From the NCBI GenBank assembly GCA_022821495.1, contig JAJEDN010000083.1, forward strand, positions 1 to 58,146: a stretch of DNA of 58,146 nt, read 5' to 3'. Position numbers and translations under genes: made by a program. The notes under the pieces were generated by a model. That model saw only the letters and a list, made by a program, of their open reading frames with translations, did not search any database and was not told the DNA's origin. The stretch's first letter is position 1. Each line of letters starts with the position of its first letter. Shown one piece after another: positions 27,661 to 35,600 of the stretch. The DNA is from Candidatus Poribacteria bacterium (GTDB taxonomy: Bacteria; Poribacteria; WGA-4E; WGA-3G).

Positions 27661-27708
27661 CCCTTATTTTTTCATAAAAACACCAAATTTCTAACGGTAC
27701 GAAAACAA

Positions 27709-27737
27709 TTGATAATCAACACAAGTTGTGGTATACT
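27709..27737 (+). promoter_or_regulatory. Promoter with a palindromic operator before the toxin-antitoxin remnant
   Basis: TTGATA (27709-27714), 17-bp spacer, TATACT (27732-27737). The spacer contains the palindrome CACAAGTTGTG (27720-27730), a likely site for autorepression by the AbrB-type antitoxin downstream. Confidence 0.55.
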
Positions 27738-27770
27738 CTTTATCAACTGTGTTACGAAGCGGTGAATACC

Positions 27771-27998
27771 ATGAAAACGCTCCCGTTGGAAACTGACCAT
27801 AAAATCAAATTGCCTCATGACTGGGTAAAAGAACTGGGGTTGGAATCGGGTGTCGTGCTTGAAAGGACAGATGAGGGGATCCTTATCCATTCCTACATAG
27901 CACAGACATGGGACGAGATTTACGCCGAGAAACTCAAAATGGGAACTCCTTCGGCATTAGACTTATCCGAGGTAAGCGGTGATGACCTTATCTTCTGA
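27771..27998 (+). CDS. AbrB/MazE-type antitoxin
   Basis: The 75-aa protein from the ATG at 27771 starts with a swapped-hairpin DNA-binding domain (HKIKLPHDWVKELGLESGVVLE). It ends with an acidic toxin-binding tail (EVSGDDLIF). Such antitoxins neutralise PIN-type toxins and repress their own promoter. The promoter found at 27709-27737 carries a matching palindrome. The stop overlaps the start of the PIN remnant by 17 nt, as usual for such pairs. A longer start at 27726 would lie inside the promoter-proximal region and is unlikely. Confidence 0.75.
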   Translation: MKTLPLETDHKIKLPHDWVKELGLESGVVLERTDEGILIHSYIAQTWDEIYAEKLKMGTPSALDLSEVSGDDLIF

Positions 27999-28254
27999 TC
28001 AATTCGCTGGGCACGGATTAGACGCTATGCTGATTGTCTATTCCCTCCTTGACAACCATCCCGCATCTGTCGCGTGTGAGTCATTCATCCGAGACCATAC
28101 CAGTTGGTTCACGACAACGCTTACGTGGAAGTCACCTACCTTAACAGCAGAGAATCCATCCAACCGCTTATATGAGAGCGTTATCGACTTTGAAAAAAAT
28201 AACGTTATCCTACCAGAAGACATCGCCGCAATGCTAACGCCTCCACAGACATAA
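27982..28254 (+). pseudogene. PIN-domain toxin, truncated and joined to a TPR-protein tail
   Basis: The first 45 residues (GLDAMLIVYSLLDNHPAS, HTSWFTTTLTW) match the N-terminal half of a VapC/PIN ribonuclease with its first acidic residue. The C-terminal 35 residues (SVIDFEKNNVILPEDIAAM...) instead match the tail of the TPR protein at 26606 (FEQKTGIQLPADIAEMLTQ). The remaining PIN acidic residues are absent, so nuclease activity is unlikely. A deletion has fused two neighbouring genes. The antitoxin upstream is intact. Confidence 0.6.
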
Positions 28255-28297
28255 CAGTGAATCGAAAACAATTTCAAACATCATTTTGGAGGAAACC

Positions 28298-28543
28298 ATG
28301 AATCAACCTTCTATTATTGAATACTGGGCAGAAGAAGCACGTCAACAAAGTGCTCTGGAAAGTACTCGCAAGCACATCTTTGAGGCATTGGCACTTCGAT
28401 TACAACCTGAAACGGCACAAACTTTCAAGCCAGCATTGGATGCGATTGATGACTTACAACACCTTGAGCAGTTACATCGTGCTGCAGTTTTGGCAGAAAA
28501 CGTGGAGGATTTCCGACAAGCTTTAGAGGGAAAAGGAAATTGA
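28298..28543 (+). CDS. Small hypothetical protein
   Basis: The 81-aa protein has a GGAGGA ribosome-binding site (28288-28293) 4 nt before the ATG at 28298. It is almost wholly helical: IIEYWAEEARQQSALESTRK, then LQPETAQTFKPALDAIDDLQ. This resembles the C-terminal region of larger proteins of the Rpn/DUF4351 type, so it may be a fragment kept as a stand-alone ORF. No catalytic residues are visible. It follows the toxin-antitoxin remnant. Confidence 0.5.
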   Translation: MNQPSIIEYWAEEARQQSALESTRKHIFEALALRLQPETAQTFKPALDAIDDLQHLEQLHRAAVLAENVEDFRQALEGKGN

Positions 28544-28595
28544 ACGCACCTTAAGAGCAGTGCAGATAAGTACGATGCCGCACCACTGAATACGC

Positions 28596-29573
28596 TTATT
28601 CACGTGCAAACACCAAAACGTCATAACCCTGTCCGCTATATGTAAACTGATTTTTGAGTTGCCCTTCACAACTAAACCCCGCGGTTTCTAAAACCGCCGC
28701 CTTCTTCTCAGCACCACTGTCAACATAACACTGAACTTTCACGTCAGGGAACGCCACTGCTGAAAGCAACGCCGGAACACTGTCCGCAAAATTCGGATGA
28801 AAAAAGAGATCTAACACCGCAGTCGCAGGTCGCCAACGCGTATCACGGTTCACAGTCGCCCAACCGACAATCGCACCCCCCGACGAAACGAGAAACTTCG
28901 CGTCATCATAACTATCTTCTGTTTCCAAAGCATGTTTGAAACCCAGAAAACCACCTTCCATATTCGTCGGACCGTAAACATTCCATGTCAGACTCCGTAA
29001 CGCGTCCCATCCGACGATACCTGAGAGTGCCGTAACTTTCGGCCAATCCTGCCATTCAACGGGTTTCGGGTGTGCTGACGTCGGCGCGAAATAGTGTTCT
29101 TCAAAATCAGCATTTACGAAGTATTTCATGAAACCGGATTCTGAAAATACGCTCTCAAACCCGAAACTGTGATAGATATAATACGGAGGGCTGTTGTACC
29201 CTGTACCGAGGTAGAGGGCTCGACCCTCGCGCTGCCGAAAATCCTCCATCTGATACGCCATCACACCTTTACACGCACCTTTTCTGCGCTGCTCCGGGAG
29301 CGTAAAGACATGCCCTAAAATACCGATCCCTTCATACTCAACCGTCATGATATTGGTAATCACCTGACCGTCGAGCTTACCGACATAGAAACGCGTCTCT
29401 AAAGCGTCCAGCACCTCCGTGACACAGCGTTCAATATGCCACTTATAGTTGCCCGGCTTATGCCCAAGGAATTGCTTCATCTCTTCGGCATGACTCCCAT
29501 CTGGCGCGGTAATCACACCGACTTCCATTCGTTCTTTTGTCTTGAGTATTGCTGCCCCAAGTTTATCGTACAT
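28596..29573 (-). CDS. GNAT-family N-acetyltransferase
   Basis: The 325-aa protein has a GNAT acetyl-CoA fold in its first half. A beta4 strand GILGHVFTLPEQRRKGACKGV carries the acetyl-CoA pyrophosphate-binding R/QxxGxG/A loop (EQRRKGACKG), and LYLGTGYNSPPYYIYHSFGF contains the typical tyrosines of motif B. The second half may be a second GNAT-like domain. The start at 29573 is preferred because GGAGAG stands just before it. A second ATG at 29585 lacks a ribosome-binding site. The substrate is unknown. It stands alone. Confidence 0.75.
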   Translation of the reverse strand: MYDKLGAAILKTKERMEVGVITAPDGSHAEEMKQFLGHKPGNYKWHIERCVTEVLDALETRFYVGKLDGQVITNIMTVEYEGIGILGHVFTLPEQRRKGACKGVMAYQMEDFRQREGRALYLGTGYNSPPYYIYHSFGFESVFSESGFMKYFVNADFEEHYFAPTSAHPKPVEWQDWPKVTALSGIVGWDALRSLTWNVYGPTNMEGGFLGFKHALETEDSYDDAKFLVSSGGAIVGWATVNRDTRWRPATAVLDLFFHPNFADSVPALLSAVAFPDVKVQCYVDSGAEKKAAVLETAGFSCEGQLKNQFTYSGQGYDVLVFARE

Positions 29574-29600
29574 AACTCTCTCCATTAGATCGGTTTTAGG

Positions 29601-29698
29601 TAGGACTTACGCATCCCCTTGCTGGTGGGGTGTTTCCCTATAAACCCCGGCAGCAGTACGTAATACATAGGTTATCATAGAAAAATGCGTAAGTCCTG
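29601..29698. mobile_element. MITE-like element, TIR TAGGACTTACGCA type
   Basis: TAGGACTTACGCAT at 29601-29614 and ATGCGTAAGTCCT at 29685-29697, perfect inverted ends, 98 bp. The right inner part (GTTATCATAGAAAAATGCG) is shared with copies at 46489 and 48803. It lies between the GNAT gene start and the ndk promoter. Confidence 0.8.
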
Positions 29699-29710
29699 AG
29701 GAAAATAAAA

Positions 29711-29740
29711 TTGGCAAATGCCGTGAAAATATGGTATACT
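29711..29740 (+). promoter_or_regulatory. Promoter of ndk
   Basis: TTGGCA (29711-29716) and TATACT (29735-29740) with an 18-bp spacer. This gives a leader of about 75 nt before the ATG at 29825. Confidence 0.5.
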
Positions 29741-29824
29741 TAAAAAGGCTTGATGTCAAGCCTTGAATGCTTGTATGGCTGAGCGTGCTATGGAGGCGCG
29801 TGCAGAGATTCAAATGGAGGGACC

Positions 29825-30289
29825 ATGGAAATAGAGCAGACACTGGTTTTGATCAAACCGGATGGCGTTCAGCGGGGGTTGGTCGGTGAAATTATCGCCC
29901 GCTATGAACGCAGAGGACTCAAAATTGCTGCGATGAAGCTCCTGCAGCTTCCGCGCGTCACAGCAGAAGCACTCTACGCTGTCCATCACGGGAAATCATT
30001 TTACGATATACTCATAGAATTCATGACATCGGCACCTATTATTGCCTTAGCTATTGAAGGACGGAACGCTATCGAATTGGTGCGTATCCTTAACGGAGAA
30101 ACCGACCCAAAGAAATCTCAACCCGGAAGTATCAGAGGCGATTTCTCTGTGGATATAACGCATAATGTTGTGCACGCATCCGACTCTCGCAGGAACGCGC
30201 AGCGCGAATTGGATATCGTGTTCGCAGCTGACGAGCGTTACGAATACAACCGTGCAGATGAAGGTACCCTTCATGTTACAACGGTGTAA
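29825..30289 (+). CDS. ndk: Nucleoside diphosphate kinase
   Basis: Ndk transfers the gamma phosphate of ATP to other nucleoside diphosphates via a phospho-histidine. The catalytic His is in NVVHASDSRRNAQREL (about residue 119). The N-terminus (TLVLIKPDGVQRGLVGEII) and RGDFSVD are also typical. At 154 aa it is slightly longer than usual (140-150). A GGAGG ribosome-binding site (29817-29821) precedes the start, and a terminator follows the stop. It is transcribed alone. Confidence 0.95.
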   Translation: MEIEQTLVLIKPDGVQRGLVGEIIARYERRGLKIAAMKLLQLPRVTAEALYAVHHGKSFYDILIEFMTSAPIIALAIEGRNAIELVRILNGETDPKKSQPGSIRGDFSVDITHNVVHASDSRRNAQRELDIVFAADERYEYNRADEGTLHVTTV

Positions 30290-30292
30290 CCG

Positions 30293-30316
30293 AGACGCAG
30301 CGAATTGCGTCTTTTA
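30293..30316 (+). terminator. Intrinsic terminator of ndk
   Basis: AGACGCA (30293-30299), loop GCGAAT, TGCGTCT (30306-30312), then TTTATTTT. A 7-bp GC-rich stem directly after the ndk stop. Confidence 0.85.
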
Positions 30317-30382
30317 TTTTCTAAACACTACCACCGAGAATCTCATCCGAGAATTCTCGTATAAATATTAGGAGGCCAAGAA

Positions 30383-31159
30383 TTGAAATTTGCTAATATT
30401 TGTGCCTTAATCGCTATGCTTATCGTTGGATTGGCTCTCAGCGTTTACGCAGCCAAAGACGACTGTGAAAATATAGATGGCGATGGCGCGAAACCTATTA
30501 AAGAAGTCGGTAAAGAGGGAGATGCTACACAAAACGACTATGATGAGGTCGTCGAAGAAGATGATCGGAATGGCGTTACGTATCTTGCCTTGATTGGCGG
30601 CAGCCAACCGAAACCCAATAAGTGTGGACTTATCCCGAAGAACCCCGAAGCCGAATGGACAGGCTGGGGCGGTCCCCTTGATGTAGACAACGCCACAATT
30701 GGTGAAGGTGTTGGCACCCGGAACCATATTGTTATCGGCGGTATCTATTTTGAACGTGGAATTGGCGCGCACGCTATTGGCACCTTCGTTTACGATCTTA
30801 GCGGTGATAAATACCTCAAGTTTGAGGGGTATGTCGGTATGTCAGATGAGAAAGATCCCGCAGAATGTGACCACGGCGGAAGCAGCGATTTCATCTTCAG
30901 TATTGACGGGAAACAGGTCTTCAAATCTGAAACACTCCAAGGGACTGATGGTGGAAAGAACGTTGATGCGCTAAAAGTAGAATTTGATATTCCATCAGGC
31001 GCGAAAGAGTTGGAAATCGTCATGGGTGATGGCGGTGACGGCATCAGTTGTGATCATTCCGCAATCGGTGACGCAAAACTCCTCAATGCACAAGCACTCG
31101 CCGTTGAACCTGCCAATAAACTTCCCACAATCTGGGGACATCTGAAAGATAGCTATTAG
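30383..31159 (+). CDS. Secreted NPCBM-domain protein with C-terminal WG tail
   Basis: The 258-aa protein starts at a TTG (30383) with a strong AGGAGG at 30370-30375. The signal peptide is residues 1-24 (ICALIAMLIVGLALSVYAA). Most of the rest is an NPCBM/NEW2 domain, a carbohydrate-binding beta-sandwich: RNHIVIGGIYFERGIGAHA, KYLKFEGYVGMSD, SIDGKQVFKSETL and LEIVMGDGGDGISCDHS. The last residues (NKLPTIWGHLKDSY) match the tails of two other secreted proteins in this window. It probably acts at the cell surface or outside. Confidence 0.85.
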   Translation: MKFANICALIAMLIVGLALSVYAAKDDCENIDGDGAKPIKEVGKEGDATQNDYDEVVEEDDRNGVTYLALIGGSQPKPNKCGLIPKNPEAEWTGWGGPLDVDNATIGEGVGTRNHIVIGGIYFERGIGAHAIGTFVYDLSGDKYLKFEGYVGMSDEKDPAECDHGGSSDFIFSIDGKQVFKSETLQGTDGGKNVDALKVEFDIPSGAKELEIVMGDGGDGISCDHSAIGDAKLLNAQALAVEPANKLPTIWGHLKDSY

Positions 31160-31175
31160 ACTTACGCGTTTCCTC

Positions 31176-31250
31176 TTAAAGTCCCCCTGATAAGGGGCGG
31201 TGAATGCCCATAAGGCATTCATACCGTTGATTCTTTAGGGGGTTTAATTG
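31176..31250. repeat. AAAGTCCCCCTGATAAGGGG repeat with a nested palindrome
   Basis: The core repeat is split between AAGGGG and TTTAGGGGG by an insert, GCGGTGAATGCCCATAAGGC and on to CCGTTGATTC. The insert carries the palindrome GAATGCC/GGCATTC. The same nesting occurs at 47418, 56035 and 56499. Confidence 0.8.
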
Positions 31251-31280
31251 CCCTACACTTGGTGTAGATATAAGTCATCA

Positions 31281-31345
31281 AACCTGATTTAGACAAGTTT
31301 TCCTGCGTCTGTATGCGGGAAGTTATAACTAAATCAGGTTTTTTG
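31281..31345 (+). terminator. Long hairpin terminator after the NPCBM gene
   Basis: AACCTGATTTAG (31281-31292) pairs perfectly with CTAAATCAGGTT (31329-31340), followed by TTTTG. The loop holds a second stem, CCTGC/GCGGG. Confidence 0.75.
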
Positions 31346-31452
31346 TTGCAATTTTTCGCGCTTTATCTTACTATAAGTTTTAAGTTGAGAATGAATCTTA
31401 ATACTGTAGCGTCTATCAAACACGCTTACAGTAAATATGAGAGAGGAACATT

Positions 31453-32226
31453 ATGAAAAAAGTTTTATTAACGCTCGGTGTAATGTGTTTCAGCCTCATC
31501 GCTGTTCATATCAGTACCGCCGAGATCGATCTCGAAACCGCCGTCGGTATCTGGTTATTCGACGAAGGCAAAGGCAATACTGCTGGTGATCTCTCTGCTG
31601 CAGGGAACGACGCAGACTTAGAAAAATCCCCTAAATGGGTAAAGGGCAAGTTCGGTCAAGCCCTCGAATTCGACGGAAAAGCCAGCTGCGTCAAAACAGG
31701 GCAGAAACTCCTTGACAACCTCGAAGAGTTCACTATTCTCACTTGGGTACAAACCACGGATGCCCCCGCAAACCGGACTGGACTCGTCGGACAGAACGAC
31801 TCACCAGAGTTCGGTTTTATTGATGCCAATACGATCAACCTCTGGACACCCACGGCTGGTGGAACACCCAATCCTTGGAAACACAAACATGGGGACGGGG
31901 AATGGCACCATGTCGGGTGCGTCGCTACCACGGAATATGTCCACGTCTATATCGATGGTGAGTACGTTGAGAAGAAAGGTGGCTGGGCGAATCATGGCAC
32001 ATCTGCCTTTAACGTCAATATCGGGGGATGCGGGGTCTGGGACCCAGCTGGAAACTTCTTTCCGGGAGCAATGGACGAAGTCGCTATCTTCCATTCCGCT
32101 TTGGAACAAGAAGACGTTCAGGAATTGATGGAAAAAGGGTTTAGCGCGTATTTGGCTGTTGACCCTAAAGATAAACTCGGTACAACTTGGGGACATATTA
32201 AGTCAACGAACCATTTTAGGCAATAG
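31453..32226 (+). CDS. Secreted LamG-domain protein with C-terminal WG tail
   Basis: The 257-aa protein has a signal peptide (residues 1-24, LLTLGVMCFSLIAVHIS). A single LamG/concanavalin-like lectin fold spans about 25-230: VGIWLFDEGKGNTAGDLS at the start, TILTWVQTTDAPA, GEWHHVGCVATTEYVHVYID and AMDEVAIFHSALEQEDVQEL. This fold binds glycans or other surface ligands. The C-terminus (KLGTTWGHIKSTNHFRQ) carries the same tail motif as the preceding NPCBM protein. An AGAGAGGA ribosome-binding site precedes ATG 31453. Confidence 0.88.
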   Translation: MKKVLLTLGVMCFSLIAVHISTAEIDLETAVGIWLFDEGKGNTAGDLSAAGNDADLEKSPKWVKGKFGQALEFDGKASCVKTGQKLLDNLEEFTILTWVQTTDAPANRTGLVGQNDSPEFGFIDANTINLWTPTAGGTPNPWKHKHGDGEWHHVGCVATTEYVHVYIDGEYVEKKGGWANHGTSAFNVNIGGCGVWDPAGNFFPGAMDEVAIFHSALEQEDVQELMEKGFSAYLAVDPKDKLGTTWGHIKSTNHFRQ

Positions 32227-32333
32227 CCACTCCTGTTTTTATGCTCGTAGACGTACTCGGGTATGCTAAATTCTACAGTGCGTCTATGAGTAACCTTCCA
32301 TTGATGCCACACGCCTCACACATACCGGCACCC

Positions 32334-33914
32334 TTACTTTAATTCGTGCAGCGCCTTGAGTTTATCCAACGCAATCTTATTCCCCGGCTCCAATTCTAAA
32401 ATCCGTTCAAAGGTGCCAATCGCCGCTGGAATATTGCCAAGTTCCTGATAAGCAACACCTAAGGCATCGTAGGCACGAACATGCGTCGCCTCAATTCCGA
32501 TAACCTTTTTAAACAGTGAAACAGCTTCGAGATAGTCTGCCTTCGTCAGAGAAATTAAGCCGAGTCTATAAATGGCTTGCGCATCTGTTGCGTCGTGCAG
32601 GATGACCTGTTTGTAGTGTGGCTCGGCTGCTGTATAACGCCGTTTTTTCCAATAAACACCCGCAAGATCACGATGCACGGACAGTTCGGAGGGCAGGAGT
32701 TTAAGTGCCGCCTGATAATGCCGAATTGCCTCTCTAAGTTGCCCCGTGTTTTCATACACTGTCGCAAGATTCGCGTGGACATTTGAGAAAAAAGTGTCAT
32801 AATCCGAAGGGTTCGACTGTCCCTGAGATTTACCATCTATCTTATTTTCTTTAAACTGAAGTGCCATTTGGCAGGCACGGATCGCTGCAGCGGGCTGTCC
32901 GGTTTCATAATAGATCTCTCCCATACAGTTATGAGCCTGCGCTTTCAAGTAAGTTATCTCCGATCTACTTCTCTCCTTCTGAATCTCTATATCCGTGTCG
33001 AGTAGCGACAGGATGCGTTCTAATACGGCTAAGGCTTCTTGGTACCGTGCCGTATAGAGGAGTGAAACGCCATAGTCGAACCAGACCTTGATATCTTTCT
33101 GGGCGTCTGAAATAAGGGGTTTAAATTCAGCGACGGCACTTTCATAATTCCCTTCTGACATATAACGCCGCCCGCGTTCGGCATACAGAGAAGCAGTAAC
33201 ACCGGCTTGCAGCACATCCCACCACAGCGGATCAGATAACTCGCCATATTGACTGGCGCGCCGCGCCGCGTGCGCGTGCCGTTTCGCCACCGCTTTATCC
33301 CCGAGCGCGATAGCAATCTGCGCCATCAGCGCGTGCGCTTCACTTTGTCCAGGGTTCAAGCGAAGTGCCTCTTCTAAATGCGTTCGCGCCAGTTTCACGT
33401 TTTGCTTTGCAAGTGCTATTTCGCCGAGCCAGAGTTCAGAAAATGGGTTATCGGGTTGGAGGCGTTTCGCGCGCACCAGATGCTGCTGTGCTGTATCAAA
33501 CTTCCCCAAAATGCGGAGGGCAGAAGCAAGATAGAGATGCGCAGGGGCATAAGTCGCATCTAAAGTAAGCGCACGGGTGAGGTGTTTCACAGCGGCTTCG
33601 GGGTGACGCTGCTGCATCAAACGTCCAAGGAAATATAGCCACTTGAATTCCTCAGGCGCGAGGCTGCTGGCTCGGCGATAACACGGTATCGCTGGCACCT
33701 CCCAACCGTGGCTGAGATAGACGTGTCCCAAGTAGCCCCAGGCTTCTGCATCATCAGGCGAATTCCGAACGCCATCTTGGGCAGTACGAATCGCCTCTAA
33801 AAGCAGTGTTTCTTCTACCAAGTCGAGATCCGCAGGCTGCGGAATATCAATCTTACCGTCCGCAAATACGAAACCACTCGTCAGTATGAGGAGAAGATAG
33901 AGAAACTGTTTCAT
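32334..33914 (-). CDS. Exported TPR protein
   Basis: From the ATG at 33914 (MKQFLYLLLILTSGFVFA) this is a signal peptide followed by at least ten TPR units up to the C-terminus (for example AIRHYQAALKLLPSELSVHR, AVSLFKKVIGIEATHVRAYD). A longer start at 34001 would lie inside the upstream gene. The ATG at 33914 shares its A with the TGA stop of the upstream FG-GAP gene, a sign of coupled translation. The protein probably works in the periplasm with the FG-GAP/ASPIC protein. TPR-ASPIC pairs are common in this type of genome. Confidence 0.85.
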   Translation of the reverse strand: MKQFLYLLLILTSGFVFADGKIDIPQPADLDLVEETLLLEAIRTAQDGVRNSPDDAEAWGYLGHVYLSHGWEVPAIPCYRRASSLAPEEFKWLYFLGRLMQQRHPEAAVKHLTRALTLDATYAPAHLYLASALRILGKFDTAQQHLVRAKRLQPDNPFSELWLGEIALAKQNVKLARTHLEEALRLNPGQSEAHALMAQIAIALGDKAVAKRHAHAARRASQYGELSDPLWWDVLQAGVTASLYAERGRRYMSEGNYESAVAEFKPLISDAQKDIKVWFDYGVSLLYTARYQEALAVLERILSLLDTDIEIQKERSRSEITYLKAQAHNCMGEIYYETGQPAAAIRACQMALQFKENKIDGKSQGQSNPSDYDTFFSNVHANLATVYENTGQLREAIRHYQAALKLLPSELSVHRDLAGVYWKKRRYTAAEPHYKQVILHDATDAQAIYRLGLISLTKADYLEAVSLFKKVIGIEATHVRAYDALGVAYQELGNIPAAIGTFERILELEPGNKIALDKLKALHELK

Positions 33915-35575
33915 CAAAACGCCCTGCCTTTTCCTTGATAAACCTTTACACGTCGATTCGCAGTTGTCCCCGAGAAGCTTTCGCGACTTCCGTCTGGCCA
34001 ATGCACCTCAATCGCTTGAATTTTATCAACTGTTCCGAGACCGAAATGCACACTCGGTTCACTACTACTGAGGTAACTCGTCCCCGACAGCACGTAACCT
34101 GTCAAGGTCCGTGATTCGGTTCGGAGTGTCACTTCTGCCCCGAACGCATCTCGATTTTGCGTAATCGCTTGCACGAATAGCCAATGGTGCTCAGATGGCG
34201 GCGCGTCGTTTCGGAACACGCGAAGCCGATTATCAAGACTGCTCACCACCATATCAACATCGCCGTCCCTGTCAATATCACCGAAAGCCATTCCACGACT
34301 CACCTCGACGCGTTTCGTAAAGTCGGGCGCGCGTGAACTCACATCCGTAAAATGGGCTGTCGGCTGATGGCTATTTTGAAAAAGGAGGTTGGGTTCGGCA
34401 TAAAAATTCCAGAATTCTCCAACCTCTGAACCTTCTAAGATCTCCCCGCGCTTCACCCTTCCATTGGCGAGCGCGAGGTCAAGATAGGCATCGTTGTCGA
34501 AATCAAGGAAACCACATCCAAAGCCTGTGAAAGGTAGATCGCGTCCTGCGAAACCTGCGATTTCAGTCATATCTGTGAATACGGAGTGGTTAGAGGTGAT
34601 ATAAAGCGTATTGGTCTCGCCAGACAAATGCGTCGCAAATAGGTCAGGCAGTGTATCGCCGTTGACATCCCCGACAGCGATACCCATGCTGCCTTCGGGT
34701 TGACCGTAAGCGTTAAACGCAAGCCCGTGCAAGATGGCTTCTTCAGCAAAAGTACCGTCAGTCTGATTGACCCATAGATGGTTCGCTTCGCCGTCATTGG
34801 CAACAAAAAAATCCGACCAACCATCACCCGTCAGATCCAAGCACACAACACCGAGCCCCCTGCCGGACATTGCGGCGATCCCCGACGGCTCGGTTACATC
34901 TGTGAAAGTACCATTGCCGTCGTTCCGAAAAAGTCGATCCGTGGCAGCCTCAAAAACTTGTGGGTTACAGTAATCCGGGGCACCATGTTTCCCGCGACAG
35001 ACGCTCTCTGGGTCAAACGCAACATAGTTGGCTACATAGAGATCGAGGTCGCCATCCCTGTCATAATCACCGAAAGTCGCAGACGTTCCCCACGCCTCAT
35101 TTGAGAGACCTACCTCCTCTAAGGCGAATGTTCCATCCCCCTTGTTTCGATAGAAAGCATCGCTACCATAGTTCGTCACATAGACATCCATATCCCTATC
35201 GTTATCCACATCTCCGATGGCGACCCCTTGCCCGTAACCCTCATGTCCAATGCCGGAGGCTGCTGTAACGTCAGCAAATGTCCCATCCCGTTGTTGTTGA
35301 AAAAGTCGGTTTGGCGCGGGGGCAGTCACACCCGGGGGCGGGAATCGAATGTGCAGAATATCCAGCGCGTCATCGTTATTGTAATCAAAGATTGCAACCC
35401 CGCTACCGATAACTTCAGGTAGGGCGTATGTGCCTGCAGACCAAGAAGTCTCCGGCTGCGGAAAACCGAGCGCAGTGCTTACTTCCGTAAATAACGGTGT
35501 ATCTCTCTCCGCGTGCACTGTCCTGAGAAAGCCCATAATAACAATAAGAATGATAATGGATGGTTTTGTCAGCAT
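33914..35575 (-). CDS. Exported FG-GAP/VCBS beta-propeller protein with ASPIC/UnbV C-terminus
   Basis: The 553-aa protein has a signal peptide (ILIVIMGFLRTVHA). It then has repeated Ca-binding FG-GAP blades (AIFDYNNDDALDILHIR, AIGDVDNDRDMDVYVTNYG, TFGDYDRDGDLDLYVANYV, AFGDIDRDGDVDMVVSSLD). Finally there is an ASPIC/UnbV domain (about residues 470-545: LSGTSYLSSSEPSVHFGLG, IEVHWPDGSRESF). This CRTAC1-like architecture is typical of secreted proteins of unknown role. The gene's stop overlaps the start of the TPR gene, and it begins 25 nt after the ATP-grasp stop. Confidence 0.9.
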   Translation of the reverse strand: MLTKPSIIILIVIMGFLRTVHAERDTPLFTEVSTALGFPQPETSWSAGTYALPEVIGSGVAIFDYNNDDALDILHIRFPPPGVTAPAPNRLFQQQRDGTFADVTAASGIGHEGYGQGVAIGDVDNDRDMDVYVTNYGSDAFYRNKGDGTFALEEVGLSNEAWGTSATFGDYDRDGDLDLYVANYVAFDPESVCRGKHGAPDYCNPQVFEAATDRLFRNDGNGTFTDVTEPSGIAAMSGRGLGVVCLDLTGDGWSDFFVANDGEANHLWVNQTDGTFAEEAILHGLAFNAYGQPEGSMGIAVGDVNGDTLPDLFATHLSGETNTLYITSNHSVFTDMTEIAGFAGRDLPFTGFGCGFLDFDNDAYLDLALANGRVKRGEILEGSEVGEFWNFYAEPNLLFQNSHQPTAHFTDVSSRAPDFTKRVEVSRGMAFGDIDRDGDVDMVVSSLDNRLRVFRNDAPPSEHHWLFVQAITQNRDAFGAEVTLRTESRTLTGYVLSGTSYLSSSEPSVHFGLGTVDKIQAIEVHWPDGSRESFSGTTANRRVKVYQGKGRAF

Positions 35576-35600
35576 ACCGTCATCCTAAACTTGCTGTCAT

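Noticed and set aside
27310..27677. Several overlapping ORFs of 73-94 aa
   Set aside because: They consist of the repeated TCCGCGTCCTCCGTG words read in different frames. Repeat DNA, not genes.
33915..34001. 29-residue N-terminal extension of the TPR protein
   Set aside because: It would overlap the FG-GAP gene and hide the signal peptide that begins at the ATG at 33914.
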